From: CAZMGD01 sp964565705
Lineage (GTDB): Bacteria; Actinomycetota; Acidimicrobiia; Acidimicrobiales; Ilumatobacteraceae
Reading direction: 5' to 3'
Assembly: GCA_964565705.1 (NCBI GenBank)
Contig: CAZMGD010000091.1
Location: 1-17,953 of the forward strand
DNA: 17,953 bases
In this document: positions 1 to 6,829 of the stretch, piece after piece
Numbering within the stretch: the first letter of the stretch is position 1
Layout: every line of letters begins with the position of its first letter
Program-made: the position numbers and the translations under genes
The notes under the pieces: generated by a model
Seen by the model: the letters and a program-made list of their open reading frames with translations, nothing else
What the model was told of the DNA's origin: nothing
Database searches by the model: none

Positions 1-985
1 GCTGGGCCTCGGCGCCGGCGGACAGCGGGAACACGCTGTCGATCGGCGAGTGGAACCCGCCGGTCGCGTACTGCGCCCACGCCACCGGGAACTCCTCGGC
101 CCGGTACGGGTCGGATCCGATGATCGTGATGCCCATGTGGAACAGCTGGCCGAGCGACGGGATCGTCGCCGAGTCGCCCGCCGTGTTCCCGCAGTTGACC
201 AGCCGCCCGCGCGGCTTGAGCGAGTTGATCGACGCCGCCCACAGCGCCGGGCCGACGTGGTCGAGCACCATGTCGACGCCCTCGCCGTCGGTGACGTCGC
301 GGGCCCAGGCCACGACGTCGTCGGTGCGGTTGTTGGTCGCGAAGTGGGCACCGAGCTCGATCGCCTTCGCGCACTTCTCGTCGGTGCCGGCCGTGGCGAG
401 CACGGTCGCGCCGGCGTGGAGTGCCAGCTGGATCGCCGCCGTCGACACCCCACTGCCCGCAGCGTGGATGAGGACCGTCTCGCCGAAGCTCAGGTGACCG
501 CGCTCGAACAGGGCGTGGTGCGCGGTGAGCCACACCGACGGGAACGCGACCGCCTGGTGCCACGACATCCCAGGCGGGATCTCGAACACGTGCGTGTCGG
601 GCGCCAGGCACAGCTCGGCATAGCCGCCGGCGTGGGTGCCGCCGATCACGCCCAATCCTCCGTAGAGGTCGTCGAGGCCGGACAGCTTTGAGCCGTCGGG
701 CGTGCCGGTCAGCGACGGGTCGACGACGACGCGCTGGCCGAGCAGCGCCGGGTCGACGTCCTCGCCGGCGGCGACGACGGTGCCGACGACGTCCATCCCG
801 GCGATGTGCGGCAGCGTGAACAGCGGCAGCGTGTACCAGCCGTTGCGCTGCACGACGTCGAGGTGGTTGAGCGCGGTCGCCGCCACCTCGACGATCACGT
901 CGCGCGGGCCGGGCTCGGGGTCCGGCGCCGAGGTGAACTGGAGCACCTCGGGCCCCCCGAACTGCTCGTAGAGGAGTGCCTTCAC
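1..985 (-). CDS. Zinc-independent MDR-family NAD(P)H oxidoreductase (quinone oxidoreductase-like), C-terminus cut by window edge
   Basis: The 328 visible residues are a medium-chain dehydrogenase/reductase. The N-terminal catalytic domain runs to about residue 150 and has the ALNHLDVVQRNG stretch of quinone-oxidoreductase-like members. A Rossmann fold follows, with nucleotide loop HAAGSGVSTAAIQLA at 174-188. The lobe that carries four structural-zinc cysteines in alcohol dehydrogenases (about 88-120 here) has no cysteine, and the usual catalytic Cys near residue 40 is replaced by the NHLD context. I infer a zinc-free reductase of enoyl, quinone or aldehyde-type substrates. The start is the GTG at 985, whose GTGA overlaps the flavin reductase stop by 4 bp, so the two genes are translationally coupled. 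Family members are about 340 residues, so perhaps 15 residues lie beyond the window. The substrate is unknown. Confidence 0.85.
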   Translation of the reverse strand, partial: MKALLYEQFGGPEVLQFTSAPDPEPGPRDVIVEVAATALNHLDVVQRNGWYTLPLFTLPHIAGMDVVGTVVAAGEDVDPALLGQRVVVDPSLTGTPDGSKLSGLDDLYGGLGVIGGTHAGGYAELCLAPDTHVFEIPPGMSWHQAVAFPSVWLTAHHALFERGHLSFGETVLIHAAGSGVSTAAIQLALHAGATVLATAGTDEKCAKAIELGAHFATNNRTDDVVAWARDVTDGEGVDMVLDHVGPALWAASINSLKPRGRLVNCGNTAGDSATIPSLGQLFHMGITIIGSDPYRAEEFPVAWAQYATGGFHSPIDSVFPLSAGAEAQ

Positions 986-1632
986 GACGCCGGCACGTAC
1001 GGGTGCCGCTCCTGGTGGTAGACGGCCTCCGGCGTGGTCCGCATGAACGTGCGCGCACCCGAACGGCCGATCGGGCCGAGCTTCTGGAGGTCGATGCGCG
1101 GGTGGTCGAGGTCGGGCGACTCGAGCACCGAGTCGTCGATCTGGGCGCACACGACCTCGCCGATCACGAGCACGACGAACGCGTTCTCGCTGCCGAGCGG
1201 GATCGTCTGGTGGACGACGCACTCGAGGTGGGCCGGTGCCTCGGCGACCGACGGCGACGACACCTTGACGGAGTCGACGAGCGTGAAGCCGTGCATCGAC
1301 GCCTCGTCGTCGCCCAACGGGTACTCCTTGGCGATGCTCTCGATGTGGTCGGCGAACACCGCCGAGCAGACGTTGATCACGAAGTCGCCCGACGCCATCA
1401 GGTTCTCGTAGCTGTCCTTCATCGTGCCGTCGCGCTCCTTGCGGCCGAACGTCACGCCGACGAGCGGCGGCTCGCCGGTGATCGGCAGGTAGTAGCTGAA
1501 CGGCGACAGGTTGCCCCTGCCCTCGGGGCTGCGCGTCGACACCATCGCGATCGGGCGGGGGACGACCAGTTGGGACAGCAGGCCCTGGTTGGTGCCGGGG
1601 GCCTTGCCGGCGAACTCGTACACGTGCTTCAT
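982..1632 (-). CDS. Flavin reductase family protein (FMN-binding split barrel)
   Basis: A 216-residue protein of the flavin reductase/flavoredoxin-like split-barrel family. Visible family features are the N-terminal VPRPIAMVSTRSPEGRGNLSPFSYY block, where flavin phosphate binding is expected, then PPLVGVTFGRKERDGTMKDSYENL, the DFVINVCS strand and a C-terminal GRSGARTF/MRTTPEAVYHQ segment. Such proteins reduce free or bound FMN/FAD with NAD(P)H, or act as small flavoproteins that pass electrons to oxygenases. The ATG at 1632 overlaps the amidase stop (ATGA) and has a good ribosome-binding site, AGGAGT at 1638-1643. A longer open frame continues upstream into the amidase but has no support. A partner role for the Rieske oxygenase of this cluster is possible, because no ferredoxin reductase is encoded nearby, but that is inference. 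Confidence 0.88.
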   Translation of the reverse strand: MKHVYEFAGKAPGTNQGLLSQLVVPRPIAMVSTRSPEGRGNLSPFSYYLPITGEPPLVGVTFGRKERDGTMKDSYENLMASGDFVINVCSAVFADHIESIAKEYPLGDDEASMHGFTLVDSVKVSSPSVAEAPAHLECVVHQTIPLGSENAFVVLVIGEVVCAQIDDSVLESPDLDHPRIDLQKLGPIGRSGARTFMRTTPEAVYHQERHPYVPAS

Positions 1633-3077
1633 CGATGACTCCTGGCGGGGGTGAACGGTGACGAGAGGTGGTGGGTGGTCGCCGACTGGAACGCGGCGGC
1701 GATCGCGAGGCAGCGCTCGTCGGCGTGTGGCGGGCCGGCGACCTGGATGCCGACGGGGAGCCCGGCACCGCTGTGCCCGCTCGGCAGGGCAACGGACGGG
1801 AGGCCGGTGACGTTCCAGAGCGCCACGGTGCGGGCGTGGACGTCGGGCCAGTTGCACGCCACGCCGGCAACCGGCGCCTCCATGTCGTCGAGCCGGGGCG
1901 CGGTCATGACCGTGCCGGGCACGATCACCGCGTCGAGGCCCTCGATGTCGTTGCAGACGGAACGAACGAGCCCACGCCTCGCGCGCAGCGCGTCCACATA
2001 GGTGGCGTGCTCGATCCGGTCGCCGATCTCCAGGCGGCGGCGGAACGTGTCGGTCATGTCGTCACGGGGCACGCCCTCGTAGGTGCGCGATGCCTCGTAC
2101 ATCGTGATCAGCCAGCTGAGGTTCGCGCCGTGCACGGCGTCGGTGATCGTGACGGGGACGAGCTCGGCGCCCAGGTCGCGGAACGTCTCCAGCGCCGCCT
2201 CGTACCCGGCCGCGACGGCGTCTTCGAGGACATCGGTGAAGTGCCCGCCGGGCACCCCGAGTCGTGTCGAGCCCAGCTCGACAGGCGACGCCGGCCCGGC
2301 GCCGGCCAGGACCTCGAACAGCAGCGCCGCATCGGCCGCGGTGCGGGCCATCGGGCCGACGCAGTCGAGCGTCGGGGCGAGGCCGAGCAGGCCGTCACCG
2401 GGGATCCGCCCGAGCGTCGGCTTCAGGCCGGTGACGCCGCAGTAGCCGGCGGGGATCCGGATCGATCCGCCGGTGTCGGTGCCGATCGCCAACGGCACGT
2501 AACGCGCGGCGAGACCAGCGGCCGAACCCGCCGACGAGCCACCGGTCGTGTGGTCGAGGCCCCACGGGTTGTGGCTCGTCCCGAACGGTGAGTGCTCATC
2601 GCCGCAGCCGAGCTCGTAGGTGGCGGCCTTGCCGACCACGACCGCGCCCGCCGCGCAAACCGCAGCGACTGCCGACGCGTCGACGGCCGGTACCCGGTCG
2701 GCGTACACGACGGATCCGCCCGTGGTCCGCAGGCCCGCCGTGTCGACGAGGTCCTTGACGAGGATCGGCAGCCCTTCGAGTGGTCGCGCTGTCCCGGCGC
2801 GCCATCGGGCCGCCGAACGTTCCGCGGCGGCGAGCGCGCCGGCTTGATCGATCGCCCAGACGGCGCCGATCGCCGGGTCGCGCTCGGCGATCCGAACCAG
2901 GCAGGCGTCGACCACGTCACCCGGCTCGACGGCACCGTCGCCGTACGCCTCCAGCAGGTCGGCGGCGGTGACGTCCAGCCACTCCCCCGCGTCCGCTGGC
3001 GCCGCCAGCCGGTCCACCGCGGCGGCGACCCGCGGCAGCATCCCACCCAGCTCGCCCTCGATCGCCGGATCGCTCAC
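1629..3077 (-). CDS. Amidase-signature family hydrolase
   Basis: A 482-residue member of the amidase signature family, which hydrolyses carboxamide, acylurea or related C-N bonds in the cytoplasm. The Ser-cisSer-Lys triad is visible: Lys108 in LPILVKDLVDTAG, the cis-Ser at about 181 in GGSSAGSAAG, and nucleophile Ser205 in GTDTGGSIRIPA. Spacing between them matches the family (about 73 and 24 residues). The following GYCGVTGLKPTLGRIP block is also standard. There is no extra C-terminal domain as in urea carboxylase-linked allophanate hydrolases. The GTG at 3077 is the chosen start. It has only a weak G-rich leader, and the ATG at residue 13 is an alternative. This is the first gene after an 88-nt gap and is followed by flavin reductase and MDR genes through 4-bp overlaps. 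The substrate is unknown; a linear amide from the importer or from HyuAB action is plausible. Confidence 0.92.
   Translation of the reverse strand: MSDPAIEGELGGMLPRVAAAVDRLAAPADAGEWLDVTAADLLEAYGDGAVEPGDVVDACLVRIAERDPAIGAVWAIDQAGALAAAERSAARWRAGTARPLEGLPILVKDLVDTAGLRTTGGSVVYADRVPAVDASAVAAVCAAGAVVVGKAATYELGCGDEHSPFGTSHNPWGLDHTTGGSSAGSAAGLAARYVPLAIGTDTGGSIRIPAGYCGVTGLKPTLGRIPGDGLLGLAPTLDCVGPMARTAADAALLFEVLAGAGPASPVELGSTRLGVPGGHFTDVLEDAVAAGYEAALETFRDLGAELVPVTITDAVHGANLSWLITMYEASRTYEGVPRDDMTDTFRRRLEIGDRIEHATYVDALRARRGLVRSVCNDIEGLDAVIVPGTVMTAPRLDDMEAPVAGVACNWPDVHARTVALWNVTGLPSVALPSGHSGAGLPVGIQVAGPPHADERCLAIAAAFQSATTHHLSSPFTPARSHR
1638..1643 (-). promoter_or_regulatory. Ribosome-binding site of the flavin reductase gene
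   Basis: AGGAGT on the minus strand lies five bases upstream of the ATG at 1632, inside the last codons of the amidase gene. It fixes the flavin reductase start against the longer open frame that continues upstream. Confidence 0.75.
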
Positions 3078-3093
3078 CGCCCGACCCCACCGC

Positions 3094-3144
3094 CCGAAGT
3101 GCGCACTCCGGTGACCGAGATCAACACGTCCGTGCGCACTTCGG
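3094..3144. repeat. Inverted repeat, 13-bp arms, between permease and amidase genes
   Basis: Perfect 13-bp arms ccgaagtgcgcac (3094-3106) and gtgcgcacttcgg (3132-3144) flank a 25-nt loop. Each arm contains the self-complementary octamer GTGCGCAC, at 3099-3106 and 3132-3139, whose centres are 33 bp apart. The element lies 21 nt past the permease stop in the transcription direction and 16 nt before the amidase start. As RNA it could be a hairpin that terminates or protects the transporter mRNA, although no T-tract follows it. As DNA, the two spaced palindromes could be paired protein-binding boxes. A dispersed REP-like element is a third option. Confidence 0.6.
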
Positions 3145-3161
3145 CCTCCGGGCGCGGCAGT

Positions 3162-3174
3162 CCGGTCATACCAG
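3162..3174. promoter_or_regulatory. Degenerate second copy of the GntR-type operator (candidate)
   Basis: The plus-strand 13-mer CCGGTCATACCAG matches the head operator ATGGTCAGACCAT (17708-17720) at 9 of 13 positions, with the core GGTCA-N-ACCA shared. It overlaps the stop codon of the second permease gene and sits 84 bp upstream of the amidase start. It could let the FCD regulator act on the amidase sub-operon as well. The match may be chance, because part of it is coding sequence. Confidence 0.3.
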
Positions 3175-4101
3175 ACCGCGGACGAAGGGTTGGCCCAGGG
3201 CCTCGGGCTTGCGGCTGCGGGAGGCCAGGACGGTCAACGTGATCAGCGCCATGATGTACGGCAGGGCCTGGAGGAACTGGGCGTTGGCCTGGTAGCCGAG
3301 GGCCTGGAACACCGACGTCGACGCCTGGAACGCGCCGAACATCAGCGCACCGCCGATCGCTCCCTTGAGCGCCCAGCCGCCGAAGATCACCGCGGCGAGG
3401 GCGAGGAACCCGCGGCCCGCCACACCGTTGGCGCCGAAGTCCCCGGTCTGCCCCAGCGTGAGGTACGCCCCGGCGAGGCCGGAGCACAGTCCGCAGATGT
3501 AGACGGCCTGGCGGCGACGCTTGTTGACGTCGATGCCCGACACGTCGCCCGCCTGCGGGTTCTCACCCACGCAGCGCGCCTCGAGACCCCAGCGGGTGCG
3601 GTACACGAGCCACCACGCGAACGGGATCAGCGGGTACAGCAGGTAGAGGATCCACGACTGCTCGAACAGGGCCCGCCCGATCAGCGGGATCTCGCTCAGC
3701 ACCGGGATCTTCAGCGTGCCCGTGGCCTCGACGACCGGTTCGATCTGGGCGTCGAGGAACGCGGTCAGGCCGATGACGAGCACGTTGAGGGTCAGGCCGA
3801 CGACGAACTGGTTGGTGCCGAAGCGGTGGGCCATGTTGGCCTGCACGAGCGCCACGACGAGCCCGCCGAGCACGCCACACAGCAGGCCGGCCCACACGTT
3901 GCCGGTGAGGTGCGATCCGAGCGCGGCGGTGAACGCGCCGTTCAGGATCATGCCCTCGACCGAGATGTTCATCGTGCCCGCCCGCTCGGCGATCCACTCG
4001 CCGATCGCGGCGAACGCGAGCAGCGCCGAGAAGCGCATCGTCGACGCGTACGTCGACTCGGACGTCAGCACGTCCCAGATCGCACCACCGAACGCGATCA
4101 C
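3166..4101 (-). CDS. BMP-type ABC importer, second permease subunit
   Basis: A 311-residue integral membrane protein of the branched-chain/nucleoside-type permease family (BPD_transp_2), with about eight to ten hydrophobic segments. The conserved ERAGTMNISVEGMILNGAF block near residues 38-58 and the GLEARCVGENPQAGDVSGIDV coupling-helix region are typical of the shorter permease in BMP nucleoside importers, and the length fits. The GTG at 4101 overlaps the stop of the first permease (GTGA) and has a strong ribosome-binding site, GGAGGT at 4107-4112. The open frame continues far upstream within the first permease gene but that part is shadow. This protein should pair with the first permease to form the membrane channel energised by the double ATPase. 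Confidence 0.93.
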   Translation of the reverse strand: MIAFGGAIWDVLTSESTYASTMRFSALLAFAAIGEWIAERAGTMNISVEGMILNGAFTAALGSHLTGNVWAGLLCGVLGGLVVALVQANMAHRFGTNQFVVGLTLNVLVIGLTAFLDAQIEPVVEATGTLKIPVLSEIPLIGRALFEQSWILYLLYPLIPFAWWLVYRTRWGLEARCVGENPQAGDVSGIDVNKRRRQAVYICGLCSGLAGAYLTLGQTGDFGANGVAGRGFLALAAVIFGGWALKGAIGGALMFGAFQASTSVFQALGYQANAQFLQALPYIMALITLTVLASRSRKPEALGQPFVRGLV

Positions 4102-5216
4102 GCCGCACCTCCAGCCTTGAGGGCCCGGTACTGCTCGTACGCGGGTGGGATCAACAGGGCGAGCACGAGCATCGCCTGCACGACGTCGGCGATCTGGCGG
4201 TCGACGCCGGTCGCGGCCAGGAAGCCGGAGCCGGTGCGCAGGGCGGCGAACACGAACGCCATCGGTATCGCCAGGGCCGCCCGCTGGCGGGCCAACAGGG
4301 CGACCAGCAGGCCCTGCCAGCCGAGGTTGGAGGAGATGCCCGACGTGACGCGGTCGCTCGGCACACCACTCGTGAGCCACATGCCACCGCCGAGCCCGGC
4401 CATCGCCCCGGAGAACACCAGGGCGCCGCCGCCGATCAGCGCCGCGGACACCCCTGCCCGGCGGGCCGCCCGCTCGTTCAACCCGAGCATCCGGATCCGG
4501 AAGCCGGTGGTCGTTCGGCTGAGCATCAGCGACAGCAGGATCGTGACGACGATCGCCACGACCGCCCACCAGGAGATGCTGTTGCCGAAGATCGTGAACG
4601 ACGGCATCTCGGCGTTCGGCTTCAGCGGCTCGCCGTTGTTGACCCGCGAGTCGTTGCTGTGTGACGCCAGCAGCCACCGCCGGGTCAGCGCGTACTGGAT
4701 GGCCTGAGCGGCGATGAACAGCATCAGTAGGGTCGAGATCACCTCCGGCACCTTGCGGGCGAACCGCAGCACCGCTGGCACCAGCGTCCAGAGCCCGGCC
4801 ACCACGACCCCGGCGAGGATCGACGCCGTGATCACGACCGGACCCGACGCCACCATGCGGGTGCCGACGAACGCGGTCGCCGCGGCGCCCATCAGCACCT
4901 GGCCCTCCTGGCCGATGTTCGACATGCCGGCCTTGCCCTGCACGATCGTTCCGACCGCGACGACGAGCAGCGGCGTGGCCGTGGTGATCGTCAGACCCCA
5001 GGCGCCCGGCGAGCGGATCGCGCCGTCGAGCATCGCCGACAGCACCTCGCTGGCCGAGCCACCGGTCGCGACGACGAGCAGGGCGCACAGGCCGAGCGCC
5101 ACCGTGACCGAGATCACGTAGGCCAGCACGACCGGGCCCCACTTGCGCACCGCGCTCGTGCGCGGCGGCGCGGCCGGTGAGGTGGACACCGCGACGTCGA
5201 TGGTCGCCGTGCTCAC
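4098..5216 (-). CDS. BMP-type ABC importer, first permease subunit
   Basis: A 372-residue membrane protein with a short cytoplasmic N-terminus (about 25 residues, Ser/Thr/Pro-rich), then hydrophobic segments beginning VVLAYVISVTVALGLCALLVV. The QGKAGMSNIGQEGQVLMGAA block near 93-113 and the GFRIRMLGLNERAARRAGV coupling region are hallmarks of the larger permease of BMP/nucleoside ABC importers. The GTG start at 5216 lies 15 nt after the ATPase stop. Its ribosome-binding site is weak, so coupling to ATPase translation is likely. It is followed by the second permease with a 4-bp overlap. The order lipoprotein, ATPase, long permease, short permease is the normal order for this importer class. 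Confidence 0.93.
   Translation of the reverse strand: MSTATIDVAVSTSPAAPPRTSAVRKWGPVVLAYVISVTVALGLCALLVVATGGSASEVLSAMLDGAIRSPGAWGLTITTATPLLVVAVGTIVQGKAGMSNIGQEGQVLMGAAATAFVGTRMVASGPVVITASILAGVVVAGLWTLVPAVLRFARKVPEVISTLLMLFIAAQAIQYALTRRWLLASHSNDSRVNNGEPLKPNAEMPSFTIFGNSISWWAVVAIVVTILLSLMLSRTTTGFRIRMLGLNERAARRAGVSAALIGGGALVFSGAMAGLGGGMWLTSGVPSDRVTSGISSNLGWQGLLVALLARQRAALAIPMAFVFAALRTGSGFLAATGVDRQIADVVQAMLVLALLIPPAYEQYRALKAGGAA
4107..4112 (-). promoter_or_regulatory. Ribosome-binding site of the second permease gene
   Basis: GGAGGT on the minus strand lies five bases upstream of the GTG at 4101, within the last codons of the first permease gene. It decides the start of the second permease against a much longer in-frame extension. 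Confidence 0.8.
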
Positions 5217-5231
5217 TGGTGCTCGCTCATC

Positions 5232-6812
5232 TCACGCTGCCATTCCACCGAGGAGCATGCCGAGGCGCTCCATGTCGGTCTCGTGGTGCATCATCTCGCC
5301 GACGACCTTGCCGTCGTGGATCACGCAGATCCGGTGTGCCAACGACAGGACCTCCTCCAGTTCGGTCGAGATCAGGAGGATCCCGACGCCGCTCGCTGCC
5401 GCCGCCTTCAGGCGCTCGGTCATGTACTCGATCGCGCCGACGTCGAGCCCGCGCGTCGGCTGGGCCGCGATCAGCACGATCGGCTCGGTCGACAGTTCGC
5501 GCGCCAGCACGACGCGCTGCTGGTTGCCGCCCGACAGCGAACGCATCGGCGCGTGCGGCGAGCGGGCCGTGATGCCGAACTCCCGCATCAGCTGCTCCGC
5601 CCGCTGCTCCATCTCGCCGCGGTCCATCACACCCCCGCGGCTCACCGTCGCGAGGTCGACCATCGACAGGTTCTCGGCCACCGACATGTCGAGCACGCAG
5701 CCCGAGTCGTGGCGATCCTCGGGGATGACCGCCACCCGCGCTCTGCCGAGCGCTCCGGGCTTGTCGGTGCGGACCCGCTCGCCGGCCACCAGTACCTCGC
5801 CCGCGTCGAGGTGGATGAGGCTGGAGAGCACGTCGGCGAGCTGGCGCTGGCCGTTGCCCTCGACGCCGGCGAGCCCGACGATCTCACCCGCCCGCACCTT
5901 GATCGACAGGTCGTCGAGCAACCGGCGCCCGTCGCTGCCGGTCACCACGGCGTTGCGGACCTCGAGCACCAACGGCTCTCTCCAGACCGCGTCGTCGGTC
6001 CCGTCGTGCGTCGCCTCGTCGGCCAGCGTGTCGATCAGGCCCAGCGCCGCGGCCTCGGACCGCAGCGACACCGGCCGCCCGACCATGGCCTGGGCCAGCG
6101 ACGACGCGGTCGCGTCGGTGGTGGCCATCCGGTCGACGACCTTGCCGCCGCGCATGATCGTGATCTCGTCGGTGGCGTGGAGGATCTCGTCGAGCTTGTG
6201 GGACACGAGCGCGACCGCCCGCTGCTCCTCGACGACCGCCGTGCGCAGCGTCTCGAACAGCTGCGCGCTCTCGGCCGGCGTGAGCACGCTCGTCGGCTCG
6301 TCGAAGACGATGATGCGCGGCTCGCGCCGCAGGCACTTGATGATCTCGACCCGCTGGCGCTGCCCCGCCGTCAACGACGACACCAGCGCCAGCGGGTCGA
6401 CGCCGAGGCCGTAGCGCTCGCTCAGCGCAGCAACCCGCTCGCACGCCTTGTTGCGGTCGAGGCGGACGCGCTCGCCGAGCACGACGTTCTCCCACACGGT
6501 GAGCGGCTCGACGAGGCTGTAGTGCTGGTGGACCATCGCGATGCCCAGATCGGCAGCGGCGACCGGACTGTCGATCGCCACCTCCTCGCCGTGGACGACG
6601 ATGCGACCGCCGTCGGGCTGGATCAGCCCGATCAGCACCTTCATGAGGGTCGACTTGCCCGCACCGTTCTCACCGAGCACACCGTGGATGTGCCCGACGC
6701 GCAGGGCGAGGTCGACCTCGTTGCACGCCACGACCGACCCGTAGCGCTTGGTGATGCCCTCGAGCACCACCGCAGCCCCGGGGTCGGGTGGGGTGGCGGC
6801 CGCGGCCGCCAC
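5232..6812 (-). CDS. BMP-type ABC importer, double ATPase subunit
   Basis: A 526-residue fusion of two nucleotide-binding domains, as in sugar/nucleoside importers. Domain 1 has Walker A GENGAGKST (47-55), signature LTAGQRQRVEI (147-157), Walker B IIVFDEPTS (about 167-175) and switch His in LVSHKLDE. Domain 2 has the usual degenerate P-loop region GVEGNGQRQLA without GKS/T, signature LSGGNQQRV (426-434) and LIAAQPTRGLD, where the Walker B acidic pair is replaced by AQ. Only domain 1 is therefore expected to carry a standard Walker A site. I prefer the GTG at 6812, which is preceded by the purine-rich AGAGGGAGGG. A TTG at 6833 overlapping the lipoprotein stop (TTGA) is the alternative and would add seven residues. 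The start lies inside a 26-bp perfect palindrome. Confidence 0.92.
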   Translation of the reverse strand: MAAAAATPPDPGAAVVLEGITKRYGSVVACNEVDLALRVGHIHGVLGENGAGKSTLMKVLIGLIQPDGGRIVVHGEEVAIDSPVAAADLGIAMVHQHYSLVEPLTVWENVVLGERVRLDRNKACERVAALSERYGLGVDPLALVSSLTAGQRQRVEIIKCLRREPRIIVFDEPTSVLTPAESAQLFETLRTAVVEEQRAVALVSHKLDEILHATDEITIMRGGKVVDRMATTDATASSLAQAMVGRPVSLRSEAAALGLIDTLADEATHDGTDDAVWREPLVLEVRNAVVTGSDGRRLLDDLSIKVRAGEIVGLAGVEGNGQRQLADVLSSLIHLDAGEVLVAGERVRTDKPGALGRARVAVIPEDRHDSGCVLDMSVAENLSMVDLATVSRGGVMDRGEMEQRAEQLMREFGITARSPHAPMRSLSGGNQQRVVLARELSTEPIVLIAAQPTRGLDVGAIEYMTERLKAAAASGVGILLISTELEEVLSLAHRICVIHDGKVVGEMMHHETDMERLGMLLGGMAA

Positions 6813-6815
6813 CCC
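6790..6815. repeat. 26-bp perfect palindrome covering the ATPase start codon
   Basis: The sequence is self-complementary over all 26 bases, centred between 6802 and 6803 on GGCCGCGGCC, with outer arms GGGGTGG and CCACCCC. It begins 14 nt past the lipoprotein stop (6830-6832) in the transcription direction and includes the preferred GTG start (6812-6810) of the ATPase gene. In mRNA it would fold into a GC-only core hairpin. The likely effect (inference) is to lower ATPase translation or protect the 3' end of the lipoprotein message, giving more binding protein than transporter core, as is common in ABC import operons. Confidence 0.8.
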
Positions 6816-6829
6816 TCCCTCTACCTCGC

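Noticed and set aside
3190..4707. Plus-strand open frame of 505 codons
   Set aside because: Antisense to both permease genes, whose membrane segments and motifs are clear.
3166..5142. 658-codon minus-strand frame suggesting an N-terminal extension of the second permease
   Set aside because: The part upstream of 4101 is out-of-frame reading of the first permease gene. GTG 4101 has a GGAGGT ribosome-binding site and the normal family N-terminus.
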